Positions 25,130 to 38,420 of a stretch of DNA of 64,000 nucleotides are shown here, in pieces. A program made the translations under genes and the position numbers. This DNA comes from Pseudarthrobacter sp. IC2-21 (GTDB lineage Bacteria > Actinomycetota > Actinomycetes > Actinomycetales > Micrococcaceae). A model generated the notes under the pieces. It saw only the letters and a program-made list of their open reading frames with translations, was not told the DNA's origin and did not search any database. Positions within the stretch are counted from its first letter, which is position 1; each line of letters starts with the position of its first letter. Location: NCBI RefSeq assembly GCF_034048115.1, contig NZ_CP139145.1:3348001-3412000 (forward strand), given 5' to 3'.

Positions 25130-26276
25130 GTGGTGTGTCTCCAAAATAGTTGATGCTTTGAGCGTTATGCTTGTGTAATGGCGAACATTGCTCCTGCTTT
25201 GGTGGTTTCTGATTCCCAGCGTGCTTTGTTGGAGGTGCTCGCGAAGTCGCAGACGGCGTCCCATCGCGAGGTTCAGCGGGCGCAGGTGTTGTTGATGGCC
25301 GCGGAGGGGTTGGCCAATGATTCGATCGCGAAGGTTGCCGGGCTGAGTCCGGGGACGGTCAGGTCGTGGCGGGCCCGGTTCGAGGCAGAAGGCTTGGCCC
25401 ACTTGGGCGAGGTGCGTGCCGGGCGTGGCCGCAAGCCGGTCATTCCACAGTCCAAGATCGATGAAATCGTTGATCTGACGCGCAATTCCAAGCCCGAAGG
25501 ACACACGCACTGGTCGGTGCGGACGATGGCCGCGAAGGTGGGTGTGTCCCCGGCGCAGGTTCAGCGGATCTGGGCGGCCCGGGGCTTGAAACCACACCTC
25601 GTGGATACTTTCAAGCTCTCCAACGATCCGAAGTTTGAGGAAAAACTCATCGATGTCGTTGGTCTGTATCTGAACCCGCCGGAGAAGGCGATCGTGCTGT
25701 GCATGGACGAGAAATCCTCGATCCAGGCCCTGGACCGCACCCAGCCGTCCCTTCCGATGACGAAGGGCCGGGCCGAAACAATGACCCATGACTACAAACG
25801 CAACGGCACCACCACCTTGTTCGCCGCCCTGGACGTGGCCACCGGAAAAGTCATCGGCTCGTGCCTGCCCAAGCACCGGCACGAGGAATTCCTGGTGTTC
25901 CTCAAAACCATCAACAAGGAAGTCCCGCGCGGTTTGGACGTCCATCTGATCCTGGACAACTACGCCACCCACAAACACCCGGACGTGAAGGCCTGGCTGG
26001 TCAGAAATCCGAGGTTCCAGCTACATTTCACCCCCACCTCATCCTCGTGGCTGAACCTGGTCGAGCGCTGGTTCAGGGAACTGACCGACAAGGCATTACG
26101 CCGCGGTGCGTTCCATTCGGTACCGGATCTGATCACCAAAATCGAGGAGTACCTCGCCGCCCACAACACCGAACCCAAGCCCCTGGTATGGACCGCGACC
26201 GCAGACTCAATCCTTAAGAAAGTAGCCCGCGGCCGCGTCGCCCTCGAGACCATCAAACAAAACTGAGACAGACCAC
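25130..26276 (+). mobile_element. IS630-family insertion sequence with TA duplication
   Basis: The ends form imperfect terminal inverted repeats (GTGGTGTGTCTC on the left; GAGACAGACCAC on the right, one mismatch). TA flanks both ends (25128-25129 and 26277-26278), the target duplication expected for IS630/Tc1-type elements. The single transposase gene is intact. The insertion point splits a 28-bp inverted repeat whose halves rejoin perfectly if the element and one TA are removed. Confidence 0.93.
25178..26266 (+). CDS. IS630-family DDE transposase
   Basis: A 362-residue intact transposase. The N-terminus has two helix-turn-helix units (AQVLLMAAEGLANDSIAKVA, AKVGVSPAQVQRIWAARGL). The catalytic triad fits IS630: D177 in VLCMDEKS, D260 in LILDNYATHK and E296 in WLNLVERWF, with 35 residues between the second Asp and the Glu. 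Codon use at the 5' end is richer in T-ending codons than in neighbouring genes, consistent with an incoming element. No frameshift is seen, so it may be active. Confidence 0.95.
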   Translation: MANIAPALVVSDSQRALLEVLAKSQTASHREVQRAQVLLMAAEGLANDSIAKVAGLSPGTVRSWRARFEAEGLAHLGEVRAGRGRKPVIPQSKIDEIVDLTRNSKPEGHTHWSVRTMAAKVGVSPAQVQRIWAARGLKPHLVDTFKLSNDPKFEEKLIDVVGLYLNPPEKAIVLCMDEKSSIQALDRTQPSLPMTKGRAETMTHDYKRNGTTTLFAALDVATGKVIGSCLPKHRHEEFLVFLKTINKEVPRGLDVHLILDNYATHKHPDVKAWLVRNPRFQLHFTPTSSSWLNLVERWFRELTDKALRRGAFHSVPDLITKIEEYLAAHNTEPKPLVWTATADSILKKVARGRVALETIKQN

Positions 26277-26278
26277 TA

Positions 26279-26337
26279 GGTAGCGCCAACTGTCGTTATG
26301 AGGGCTCAGAACGACAGTTGGCGCTACCTAGTTGGGA
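26279..26337. repeat. Long inverted repeat (28-bp arms originally), left arm split by the IS
   Basis: The right arm (26310-26337) is the exact reverse complement of 26279-26297 joined to 25121-25129. The loop is ATGAGGGCTCAG. It lies between the convergent ANTAR and purU genes and would have been a bidirectional terminator; now a 19-bp stem remains. Confidence 0.85.
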
Positions 26338-26356
26338 TGGGGGACGCGCGGGAGGG

Positions 26357-27211
26357 TCAGCGCAGAATGACTGTCCGCCCGCCGTCGAGCATGACCCGGC
26401 CTTCACAGTGCCAGCGCACCGCGTTGGACAGCGCCTTGCACTCGGCGTCGCGGCCCACCCGGACCAGGTCCTCGGCGGTGTGCGTGTGGTCCACCTCGAT
26501 GACCTGCTGGGCGATGATCGGCCCCTCATCCAGCTCGGCGTTGACGTAATGTGCCGTGGCGCCGACGGTTTTCACGCCGCGGTCGTACGCCTGGTGGTAC
26601 GGCTTGGCACCCTTGAAGCTGGGCAGGAACGAGTGGTGGATGTTGATGGTTTTGCCCGTCAGCTTCGCCGAGAGCTCGTCGCTGAGGACCTGCATGTAGC
26701 GGGCCAGGACCACCAGCTCCACATCAAACTCGTCCACCAGTTCCAGCAGCCGCGCCTCCTGGGCCGGCTTGGTTTCCTTGGTGACCGGCAGGTGGAAGAA
26801 CGGGATGTTGTGCCACTCCACCAGCGCCTGGTGATCCGTGTGGTTGGAGACCACGGCCACGATCTCCACCGGCAGGTCCCCGGTGCGAGCACGGAACAGC
26901 AGGTCGTTGAGGCAGTGCCCGAACTTGGACACCATCACCAGGACCCGGCGTTTCCGGCCGTTCGGCTCCAGCTGCCAGTTCATGGCCCACTCGGCTGCCA
27001 GCGGCTCGAAGTCGCGGCGCAGCTCCTCGGTGCTGAAAGCCTTCTTGCCGGACGCGAAGTGCACGCGCATGAAGAACTGCTGAGCCTGACGGTCACCGAA
27101 GTGCTTGGTGTCGATGATGTCGCAGTCGTGGTCCAGCAGGTACCCGGTGATCGCGTGGACGATGCCCGGGGACTCGGCGCAGTTGACGGTGAGGACGTGT
27201 TCGGTTTCCAT
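26357..27211 (-). CDS. purU: Formyltetrahydrofolate deformylase
   Basis: A 284-residue cytoplasmic enzyme that hydrolyses 10-formyl-THF to THF and formate. N-terminal ACT domain (TVNCAESPGIVHAITGYLL) and C-terminal formyltransferase fold with NIHHSFLPSFKGAKPYHQAY and the catalytic GATAHYVNAELDEGPII. It is the last gene of the glycine/serine/C1 block, directly after the permease gene with no spacer. It can regenerate free THF when glycine cleavage floods the cell with C1 units. Confidence 0.96.
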   Translation of the reverse strand: METEHVLTVNCAESPGIVHAITGYLLDHDCDIIDTKHFGDRQAQQFFMRVHFASGKKAFSTEELRRDFEPLAAEWAMNWQLEPNGRKRRVLVMVSKFGHCLNDLLFRARTGDLPVEIVAVVSNHTDHQALVEWHNIPFFHLPVTKETKPAQEARLLELVDEFDVELVVLARYMQVLSDELSAKLTGKTINIHHSFLPSFKGAKPYHQAYDRGVKTVGATAHYVNAELDEGPIIAQQVIEVDHTHTAEDLVRVGRDAECKALSNAVRWHCEGRVMLDGGRTVILR

Positions 27212-28714
27212 TTAGTGCTCCCGGGGTGCTTTCGCGGCGGCCACCTGGGCGTCGGCGTCGGCGATGGCCTTCTCCTCGGCCACCACCTTCTCGCCGGCGA
27301 GGTCCTTCTGGAACTCGGCGTAGCGGGCCAGGTGGGACGGGCGCTTGCGCATGATGACCCAGGCAACCACGAGGATGACGAACCAGATGGGGGTCACCAG
27401 GAGCGCCGTCAGGGTGTCCGGCTGCGTGGTCAGGGCCCAGAGGACGAAGGCGAAGAACGCGAACACCACCCAGACCATGGGGATACCGCCGGGCATCTTG
27501 AACTTGGAGTTTTCGTGCAGGTGCGGGCGGCGTGAGCGGAACTTCAGGTAGCTGGCCAGGATGATGGACCAGACAAAGACGAAGCAGACGGCGGACACGG
27601 TGGTGACCATGTCGAACGCCTTGGCAATGTCCTTGCCCGCGTACATGAGGATGACGCCGGAGAGTAGCAGGACGCAGGAGAGGAACAGGGCGTTCTGCGG
27701 GACCTTGCGGCGGGACAGGCGGCTGAACACGCCGGGTGCGTCGCCTTCCTGGGCCAGGCCGTAGACCATGCGGGAAGTGGAGTAGATGCCGGAGTTGGCC
27801 GAGGACATGGCCGAGGACAGCACCACCAGGTTCACGATGGTGGCTGCAGCGCCGAGGCCGGCCAGGGAGAACATGGCGATGAACGGGCTGTGGCCGGCCC
27901 GGAACTCGGTCCACGGGGTGACAGAGATCAGGATGATGAGGGCGCCTACGTAGAAGAGCAGCACGCGGATGGGGATGGAGTTGATGGCCTTGGGCAGGTT
28001 CTTCTCCGGGTCCTTGGCCTCGGCGGCGGTGGTGCCTACGAGTTCAATGCCCACGAACGCGAACACGGCGATCTGGAAGCCGGCTACAAAGCCCATGAAT
28101 TCGTTCGGGAACATGCCGCCGTGGCTCCACAGGTTGGTGAAGGTGGCAGGGCCGGCGTCGGACTGGAAACCACTGAAAATCATAAACAGGCCAACAATGA
28201 TCAGGGCTGCGATGGCGATGATCTTGATCAGGGCGAACCAGAACTCGGTCTCACCGAAAGCCTTGACGGTGGCGAGGTTCAGGACCAGGAGGATGATGAC
28301 GGTGGCGATGCCCGGGATCCACAAGGGAATTCCCGGCCAGAGTTCCTCCGAGTAGGCGGCGATGGCGATGACATCCGCGATGCCGGTGATCACCCAGCAG
28401 AACCAGTAGGTCCAGCCGGTGAAGAAACCGGCCCACGGGCCCAGCAGGTCAGCGGCGAAATCGCTGAAGGACTTGTAGTGCAGGTTGGAGAGCAGGAGCT
28501 CGCCCATGGCCCGCATAACGAAGAACAGCATGAAGCCGATGATCATGTAGACGAAGATGACTGACGGGCCGGCCGCGGAGATGGTTTTGCCGGAGCCCAT
28601 GAACAGGCCAGTGCCGATTGCGCCGCCAATGGCGATCAGCTGGATGTGCCTGTTGCTGAGCTGCCGCTCCAGGTGGGGCGGCGTGCCCGGGGAATTGATG
28701 GTTTTAGAACTCAC
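27212..28714 (-). CDS. cycA: Amino-acid permease, probable D-serine/D-alanine/glycine transporter
   Basis: A 500-residue APC-superfamily permease with 12 helices. The N-terminal LSNRHIQLIAIGGAIGTGLF and the pattern YWFCWVITGIADVIA, EFWFALIKIIAI and GIYSTSRMVYGLA match the CycA subgroup that imports glycine, D-alanine and D-serine. The location inside the glycine-cleavage block supports glycine or serine uptake. Its start overlaps the MTHFR stop by 11 bp. The C-terminal tail is Ala/Glu-rich and cytoplasmic. The exact substrate is inferred. Confidence 0.82.
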   Translation of the reverse strand: MSSKTINSPGTPPHLERQLSNRHIQLIAIGGAIGTGLFMGSGKTISAAGPSVIFVYMIIGFMLFFVMRAMGELLLSNLHYKSFSDFAADLLGPWAGFFTGWTYWFCWVITGIADVIAIAAYSEELWPGIPLWIPGIATVIILLVLNLATVKAFGETEFWFALIKIIAIAALIIVGLFMIFSGFQSDAGPATFTNLWSHGGMFPNEFMGFVAGFQIAVFAFVGIELVGTTAAEAKDPEKNLPKAINSIPIRVLLFYVGALIILISVTPWTEFRAGHSPFIAMFSLAGLGAAATIVNLVVLSSAMSSANSGIYSTSRMVYGLAQEGDAPGVFSRLSRRKVPQNALFLSCVLLLSGVILMYAGKDIAKAFDMVTTVSAVCFVFVWSIILASYLKFRSRRPHLHENSKFKMPGGIPMVWVVFAFFAFVLWALTTQPDTLTALLVTPIWFVILVVAWVIMRKRPSHLARYAEFQKDLAGEKVVAEEKAIADADAQVAAAKAPREH

Positions 28715-29537
28715 GTGCTGCTCCTTGAATAAGTGCCGGCTGGAGTGCCTTGGGGGAAGATGCGGGACCCACTTCGTCGGGGACCGCTTCGAGGTTGTTG
28801 AAACTGTAAAGATGGATCCCGGCGATGCCGGGCTGGCCGTGCAGCCCCGCCATCAGGGAGTTGGGAGAGTAGCGGTCGCCACTGAGCAGCCTGCGCGCCA
28901 GCGGGCCTTTGCGGCTCAGGAACTTCAGGGAACTTCCGACGCCGATCTGCGTGGCCAGGGTGACCAGTTTGGTCCGCGGGACGGACCCCGCCACGCCCGC
29001 CCAGACGGGCAGGTCCACGCCCTCGCGGCGCAGGAGCGCCGCGAAGTCAAGGATTTTCGGGGCGGAGAAACACATCTGGGTGACAACGCTCGTGGCCAGG
29101 TGCTGCTTTTCCTGGAGGGCGTCGATCAGGTCCAGGGCGGCCACCGAGGGGTGGCCTTCCGGGTAGCCGGCCACCCCGGCGCGCATGCGGCCCCCGGTGT
29201 ACTGGGCGATGTCTTCGAGCAGCGGCAGCGCCGACCTGTACGGGCCGGCCGGATCCTTCCGGTCGCCGCCGACCACAAACACCTCGCCGATGCCCGCAAC
29301 ATCGCAGTCGCGCAGGATGTCGGTCAGCTGGGCCCGGCTCGGCACGCTGCGGGCGGCCAGGTGCGGGATGACGGTGTAGCCGAGCATGCTCAGCTCCACC
29401 GCGGCGCGCATGGTCCGTTCGATGCCGTGGTGCGGCAGGCACGTCACGGTCAGCGTGGTGGTCAGCGGAACCGTTTGCCGCACCTGGTCCACGATCCCCG
29501 TGGAGGGGATGACTTCGATTCTTACAGGGAACATCAT
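28704..29537 (-). CDS. Methylenetetrahydrofolate reductase-like protein
   Basis: A 277-residue (beta/alpha)8-barrel protein of the MetF family, which reduces 5,10-methylene-THF to 5-methyl-THF. Recognisable pieces are TLTVTCLPHHGIERTMRAA, FVVGGDRKDPAGPYRSAL, AGVAGYPEGHPSV and VTQMCFSAP, which line the FAD/folate site. Two adjacent ATG codons (29537, 29534) follow GAGAGG. It differs enough from classical MetF that the symbol is withheld; related actinobacterial copies sit in C1-catabolic loci, as here. Confidence 0.82.
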   Translation of the reverse strand: MMFPVRIEVIPSTGIVDQVRQTVPLTTTLTVTCLPHHGIERTMRAAVELSMLGYTVIPHLAARSVPSRAQLTDILRDCDVAGIGEVFVVGGDRKDPAGPYRSALPLLEDIAQYTGGRMRAGVAGYPEGHPSVAALDLIDALQEKQHLATSVVTQMCFSAPKILDFAALLRREGVDLPVWAGVAGSVPRTKLVTLATQIGVGSSLKFLSRKGPLARRLLSGDRYSPNSLMAGLHGQPGIAGIHLYSFNNLEAVPDEVGPASSPKALQPALIQGAAREF

Positions 29538-29601
29538 TGGTCCTCTCGTGATATCGGCTCGGGATGCCCGGTTTCGGGTACCGGCGCGGGTCAGCTCGCG
29601 G

Positions 29602-30612
29602 TCAGCTGGCGTGGGCGGCCAGCAGTGAGCTGGCTTCCTGGCGGGTGCTGCCGGAGGACTCGATGTGGGCGAGCTGGGCCGGGATTTCCCAGCCCTTCTT
29701 CCGCATCGCGGTGGCCCAGAGCCGGCCGGCACGGTAGGAGGAACGGACCAGCGGGCCACTCATGACCCCGAGGAAGCCGATCTCGTTCGCCTCGTCCTGC
29801 AGGTCCACGAACTCCTGCGGCTTGACCCAGCGGTCCACCGGCAGGTGCCGCTCGGACGGGCGCAGGTACTGGGTGATGGTGATCAGGTCACAGCCGGCCT
29901 CATGCAGGTCCCGCAGGGCTTCGGAGATTTCCTCGCGGGTCTCGCCCATGCCCAGGATCAGGTTGGACTTGGTCACCATGCCCAGGGCCCGGCCCTGGCT
30001 GATGACATCCAGGGACCGCTCATACCGGAACGCCGGCCGGATCCGCTTGAAAATCCGCGGCACGGTCTCCACGTTGTGCGCGAACACCTCGGGCTTGGAA
30101 TCACAGATCGCCGCGATGTGCTCGGGCTTGCCGGAGAAGTCCGGGATCAGCAGCTCCACCCCGGTGCCCGGGTTCAGCTCGTGGATCTTCCGGACCGTCT
30201 CGGCGTACAGCCACACACCCTCATCGGCGAGGTCATCCCGGGCCACCCCGGTGACCGTGGCATAGCGCAACTGCATCGCCTGCACCGAGCGGGCCACCTT
30301 GGTGGGTTCGAACATGTCCACCGGGGACGGCTTGCCGGTATCAATCTGGCAGAAATCACAGCGCCGGGTGCATTCGGAGCCGCCGATCAGGAACGTGGCT
30401 TCCTTGTCTTCCCAGCACTCGAAAATGTTCGGGCAGCCGGCCTCTTCACAGACCGTGTGCAGGCCTTCTTTTTTGACCAGGTTCTTGAGCTGGACATACT
30501 CCGGACCCATCTGGACCTTGGCCTTGATCCACTCCGGCTTCCGCTCCACGGGTACAGCGGAGTTACGCTGCTCAACGCGCAGCAGCTTCCGGCCTTCTGG
30601 TGCCAATGTCAT
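29602..30612 (-). CDS. lipA: Lipoyl synthase
   Basis: A 336-residue radical-SAM enzyme that inserts two sulfurs into octanoyl groups on carrier proteins. Both clusters are visible: the auxiliary motif [12 protein letters not shown] (CX4CX5C) and the radical-SAM motif CTRRCDFC (CX3CX2C). The C-terminal SSYRAG supplies the conserved serine ligand. It sits 13 bp after sdaA in the glycine block, where its product is needed by GcvH; lipB is not in the window. Confidence 0.97.
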   Translation of the reverse strand: MTLAPEGRKLLRVEQRNSAVPVERKPEWIKAKVQMGPEYVQLKNLVKKEGLHTVCEEAGCPNIFECWEDKEATFLIGGSECTRRCDFCQIDTGKPSPVDMFEPTKVARSVQAMQLRYATVTGVARDDLADEGVWLYAETVRKIHELNPGTGVELLIPDFSGKPEHIAAICDSKPEVFAHNVETVPRIFKRIRPAFRYERSLDVISQGRALGMVTKSNLILGMGETREEISEALRDLHEAGCDLITITQYLRPSERHLPVDRWVKPQEFVDLQDEANEIGFLGVMSGPLVRSSYRAGRLWATAMRKKGWEIPAQLAHIESSGSTRQEASSLLAAHAS

Positions 30613-30625
30613 CAGTACTCTTTCC

Positions 30626-32038
30626 TTAGCATTCCACTACGTTGACGGCGAGGCCGCCCATGGCTGTTTCCTTGTACTTGGAGCTCATGTCCTTGCCGGT
30701 TTCCCGCATGGTCACAATCACCTCGTCCAGCGACACCCGGTGGGTGCCGTCGCCCCAGAGCGCCATCTTGGCCGCGTTGATGGCCTTAGCCGCCGCGATG
30801 GCGTTCCGCTCGATGCAGGGAACCTGCACCAGGCCGCCGATCGGATCGCAGGTCAGGCCCAGGTTGTGTTCCATCGCGATTTCCGCGGCGTTCTCCACCT
30901 GCTGGGGTGTGCCGCCCATGACCTCCGCGAGCCCTGCCGCCGCCATGGACGACGCCGAACCCACCTCGCCCTGGCAGCCCACCTCGGCGCCCGAAATGGA
31001 CGCCTGTTCCTTGTAAAGCACCCCGATGGCACCGGCCGTGAGCAGGAACTTGACCACAACGTCGTCGCGGTCTTCCTGTGTTGCCTTATCCATCCCGGGT
31101 GCAAAATGCAGTGCGTAGTACAGGACCGCGGGGATGATGCCGGCCGCGCCGTTGGTGGGCGCGGTGACCACGCGGCCGCCGGATGCGTTCTCCTCGTTGA
31201 CCGCCAGGGCGATCAGGTTCACCCATTCCTGCCAGTACTTGGGGTCCCGGTCCTTGTCCTCCTTGAGGAGGCGTTCGTGCCAATCAGGCGCACGACGGCG
31301 GACCTTCAGTCCCCCGGGCAGCAAACCTTCGCGCTTGAGGCTGACTTCCACGCACTCCTCCATGACGGAGTAGATGTGCAGCAGCCCTTCGCGGATCTCC
31401 TCCTCGGTGCGGGAGGCGCGTTCGTTGACGAACATGATCTCGCCGATGGACAGGCCCTTGGACTGGCACCGGCCCAGCAGTTCGGCGGCCGTGCGGAACG
31501 GCAGCGGCAGTTCCTTCTTGGACTCGTCGAGCTCCTTCAGGGCCGCGTCCTCTTCGCCGTCGCGGACAATGAAGCCGCCGCCCACGGAGAAGAACGTGGC
31601 TTTGTGGAGTTCCTCGCCGTTTTCGTCGCTGACCGTGAAGGTCATGCCGTTGGTGTGGCGCGGCAGGATGGTCAGCGGGCGCAGGATCATGTCCGTGACG
31701 CCGTAGGGAAGCTGCACGCCGCCGCCTTCACCGGCGCCGGCAAGGTTCAGCATCCCGGTCTCGGCGATCGCGGCGAGCCGCTCCTCCACCTCGGCCGGCA
31801 GGATCTTTTCGGGGTGGAACCCCTCCAGGCCCAGCAGGATGGCCGTCATGGTGCCGTGGCCGTGGCCGGTCGCGGCGAGTGACCCGTACAGATCAACCCG
31901 CAGCCCGGCGACCCTGCCCAGGACACCGGCGGTCCGCACCTCCTCGGCAAACACGGCGGCAGCGCGCATCGGCCCCACAGTGTGCGAGCTCGACGGCCCA
32001 ATGCCAATGGAAAAGAGATCAAAGACTCCAACGGCCAT
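30626..32038 (-). CDS. sdaA: L-serine ammonia-lyase (single-chain, iron-sulfur)
   Basis: A 470-residue enzyme that deaminates L-serine to pyruvate and ammonia. The N-terminal beta domain has [18 protein letters not shown]; the catalytic domain carries the iron-sulfur cysteines in [13 protein letters not shown] and [19 protein letters not shown]. Full-length and fused alpha/beta form. It follows glyA after a 154-bp gap holding two hairpins, and precedes lipA by 13 bp. It drains serine made by GlyA into central metabolism. Confidence 0.96.
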   Translation of the reverse strand: MAVGVFDLFSIGIGPSSSHTVGPMRAAAVFAEEVRTAGVLGRVAGLRVDLYGSLAATGHGHGTMTAILLGLEGFHPEKILPAEVEERLAAIAETGMLNLAGAGEGGGVQLPYGVTDMILRPLTILPRHTNGMTFTVSDENGEELHKATFFSVGGGFIVRDGEEDAALKELDESKKELPLPFRTAAELLGRCQSKGLSIGEIMFVNERASRTEEEIREGLLHIYSVMEECVEVSLKREGLLPGGLKVRRRAPDWHERLLKEDKDRDPKYWQEWVNLIALAVNEENASGGRVVTAPTNGAAGIIPAVLYYALHFAPGMDKATQEDRDDVVVKFLLTAGAIGVLYKEQASISGAEVGCQGEVGSASSMAAAGLAEVMGGTPQQVENAAEIAMEHNLGLTCDPIGGLVQVPCIERNAIAAAKAINAAKMALWGDGTHRVSLDEVIVTMRETGKDMSSKYKETAMGGLAVNVVEC

Positions 32039-32069
32039 GACGGTTCCTAACTAACTAATTCTTCGTGAT

Positions 32070-32094
32070 GCGGCACCGCAGTAGACGGTGCCGC
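32070..32094 (-). terminator. Hairpin upstream of sdaA
   Basis: GCGGCACCG and CGGTGCCGC form a 9-bp stem with a 7-base loop, about 30 bp before sdaA on the minus strand. With the neighbouring longer repeat it could reduce read-through from glyA. Confidence 0.45.
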
Positions 32095-32098
32095 ACGA

Positions 32099-32184
32099 GG
32101 TGCCGGCCGGAGCCGGACTTTTCGAAAGCGTGCGTCAAAGCGAGGTACGAGCAGCACGCGTGAAAAGTCCGGTCCGCCGGCACC
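32099..32184 (-). repeat. Imperfect inverted repeat between glyA and sdaA
   Basis: Arms of about 23 bp (GGTGCCGG...CCGGACTTTTC at 32099-32123; GAAAAGTCCGG...CCGGCACC at 32162-32184) flank a loop containing further GC-rich pairs. It starts just after the glyA stop, so it is either the glyA terminator or an attenuator/processing stem within the block. Confidence 0.6.
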
Positions 32185-32192
32185 GGAGGTGA

Positions 32193-33496
<1,304 letters not shown>

Positions 33497-33500
<4 letters not shown>

Positions 33501-33880
33501 AGTTCGCCGCCGTTGGCTTCGGCGTATTCCTGCGCGGAGAGCAGCGGGCCTTCTTCGGTCACGGTGACCTTGAACAGCCAGCCGGCACCGTAGGGATCCG
33601 AGTTGATCAGAGCGGGATCGGCCACGGCGTCGTCGTTGATCTCGGTGACCTCGCCGGTGACCGGTGAGTACAGGTCCGAGACGGACTTGGTGGACTCGAT
33701 CTCGCCGCAGGTCTCGCCGGCAGTCACCGTGGTACCAACCTCGGGCAGGTCCACGTACACGATGTCGCCCAGTGCTTCGGCGGCAACAGCGGACACGCCA
33801 ACAGTCGACGGGCCGTCGCCATCAGCGGCGATCCACTCGTGCTCGGCGGAGTACTTCAGTTCAGCGGCAACCTTGGCCAT
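33497..33880 (-). CDS. gcvH: Glycine cleavage system H protein
   Basis: A 127-residue lipoyl carrier. The lipoylated lysine is in [20 protein letters not shown], followed by the family's GAGWLFKV. It shuttles the aminomethyl group among GcvP, GcvT and dihydrolipoamide dehydrogenase. It overlaps glyA by 4 bp but is separated from gcvT by 291 bp containing the 32-bp repeats. Confidence 0.97.
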
Positions 33881-33910
33881 GGTGTGTTTCCTTAAGTTTG
33901 GAGTTCAAAG

Positions 33911-33987
33911 AGTGAGAGAGCGTCCGCCCAAAACCCACATTAAGTGAGAGAGCGTTGCCCAAAAACGTGCATTAAGTGAGAGAGCGT
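33911..33987 (+). repeat. 32-bp tandem repeat, locus A (2.4 units)
   Basis: Units begin at 33911, 33943 and 33975, each with the 13-bp core AGTGAGAGAGCGT followed by a 19-bp spacer (the first contains AAAACCCACATTA). The last unit holds only the core. It interrupts the gap between gcvH and gcvT. The other 34000-34171 bases of the gap show nothing recognisable. Confidence 0.9.
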
Positions 33988-34171
33988 TCGGGGGGTGGTG
34001 GACTCGAGGGGCCGGCAGCCCGGGGTTTTGAGCCAATCCCCGGAGTGGGGCTGGGGCTGGCATCCGGCAGCATGCTCCCCACCGTCCCCCTAACCTCGCA
34101 AGCTCGGTCAGGGAACCCGGACGGCGTGGGCCCCAGGCTTGCAGAGGATGTCAGCCTCAGCCCCTAGAGGA

Positions 34172-35284
34172 CTACTTTTGGCGCTTGTAGAACGGGAGGG
34201 CGACGACCTCGAAAGGCTCTGCCTTGCCGCGCAGGTCCACGTCCAGGGCGGTGCCCAGTTCGGCGTGTTCGACGTCGACGTAGGCCAGTGCAACAGGGTA
34301 GCCGAGGGTGGGGCTGGGCTGGCCGGAGGTCACTTCGCCCACGACGTTGCCGTCCTTGAGGACCGGGTAGCCGCCACGGCCGGCGCGGCGGCCGAGGCCC
34401 TTCAGGCCCACAAGCTTGCGCTTGGAACCGGCCTCCTTGGCAGCTTCGAGGGCGGAGCGGCCCACGAAGTCGCCTTCCTTGGACTTGAGCGCCACAACCG
34501 GGCCCAGGCCGGCGTCGAACGGTGAACGCTCGAGGGAAAGCTCGTTGCCGTACAGCGGCATGCCGGCTTCCAGGCGGAGCGAGTCGCGGGACGCGAGGCC
34601 GCACGGGATGATGCCGAACTCTTCGCCGGCTTCGGCCACCTTGGCCCACAGGTCAGCGGCGTCGGCGTTCGGGATGAACAGTTCGAAGCCGTCCTCGCCG
34701 GTGTAGCCGGTGCGGGCCAGGATGACATCGTGGCCGGCGATGGTGAGCTCGTTGAACGCGTAGTACTTCAGGTCCGTGATCAGCGCGTGCTGGGCCTCAT
34801 CGGTCAGCTTGAGCAGGATGGCCTCGGCCTTCGGGCCCTGGACGGCGATCAGCGAGGTCTCCGCGGAGGCGTCCTCCACCTTCACGTCGAAGTCTGCGGC
34901 GCGCTCTGCCAGGGCCGCGGCCACGGTGGGTGCGTTGCCCGCGTTGGGGACCACGAGGTACTTCTCGTCCCCGAAACGGTAGACGATCAGGTCATCGATG
35001 ATGCCGCCGTCGGCGTTGCAGATCAGCGAGTACTTGGCCTTGCCGTCCGCGATGGCGGAGAGCTTGCCCACGAGGGCGTAGTCCAGGAACGCGCCGGCGG
35101 CGGAGCCGCTGACCCAGACTTCGCCCATGTGGGAGAGGTCGAACAGGCCGGCAGCCTTGCGGACCGCGTGGTGTTCGGCCAGCTCGGAGCTGTACTTCAG
35201 GGGCATCTGCCAGCCACCGAAATCGGTGAAGGAGGCGCCGAGCTTCTTGTGCTCTTCGTAGAGCGCGGTGTAGTTCTCAGTCAT
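34172..35284 (-). CDS. gcvT: Glycine cleavage system T protein (aminomethyltransferase)
   Basis: A 370-residue THF-dependent enzyme releasing ammonia from the aminomethyl-lipoyl group on GcvH and forming 5,10-methylene-THF. Typical pieces: TDFGGWQMPLKY, GLFDLSHMGEV, RTGYTGEDGFELF (folate-site region) and RDSLRLEAGMPLYG. ATG 35284 has AAGGA upstream and lies 11 bp after gcvP. A frame continuing upstream is not needed. Confidence 0.97.
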   Translation of the reverse strand: MTENYTALYEEHKKLGASFTDFGGWQMPLKYSSELAEHHAVRKAAGLFDLSHMGEVWVSGSAAGAFLDYALVGKLSAIADGKAKYSLICNADGGIIDDLIVYRFGDEKYLVVPNAGNAPTVAAALAERAADFDVKVEDASAETSLIAVQGPKAEAILLKLTDEAQHALITDLKYYAFNELTIAGHDVILARTGYTGEDGFELFIPNADAADLWAKVAEAGEEFGIIPCGLASRDSLRLEAGMPLYGNELSLERSPFDAGLGPVVALKSKEGDFVGRSALEAAKEAGSKRKLVGLKGLGRRAGRGGYPVLKDGNVVGEVTSGQPSPTLGYPVALAYVDVEHAELGTALDVDLRGKAEPFEVVALPFYKRQK

Positions 35285-35295
35285 GTCCGGAGTCC

Positions 35296-38157
<2,862 letters not shown>

Positions 38158-38177
38158 GAAGGAACTCCATAATTCAG

Positions 38178-38198
38178 GTGGCGTGCTGGGTACGCCAC
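38178..38198 (-). promoter_or_regulatory. Probable expression-platform hairpin of the glycine riboswitch
   Basis: GTGGCGT and ACGCCAC form a 7-bp stem around a 7-base loop between the aptamers and the gcvP ribosome site (GGAG). It is the only local stem that could pass the binding signal to translation or termination. Confidence 0.5.
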
Positions 38199-38219
38199 AT
38201 TGATTCGGGTTCCTCCCCG

Positions 38220-38405
38220 CTCTGTATTGGACCTGAGAGTTTCCGCGCCACCTGCTTTTACGGGTGATGCTTGCACCGTCGGTGAGCCCGTTGCCGGACT
38301 ACTTTCCAGAGTTGCCTAACCGCGGCGGTACGTGGGCCTGAGAGATTCCCGGAGAGGATTTGCTCCTACGGCGCCTGCTTAACGTACTGGCAGGACTCTC
38401 CCGCC
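38220..38405 (-). ncRNA. Tandem glycine riboswitch (two aptamers) upstream of gcvP
   Basis: Read on the minus strand, the first aptamer runs from GGGAGAGTCCTGCC through CCGTAGGAGCAAA to AATCTCTCAGGCCCA. The second contains CACCGACGGTGCAAGC and GGAAACTCTCAGGTCCAAT. The paired motifs (GGAGAG.., GnGCAA, CTCTCAGG) are the known consensus of cooperative glycine aptamers, which activate glycine cleavage genes. Boundaries are approximate. Confidence 0.95.
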
Positions 38406-38420
38406 GCAGATCAAAAGCCA

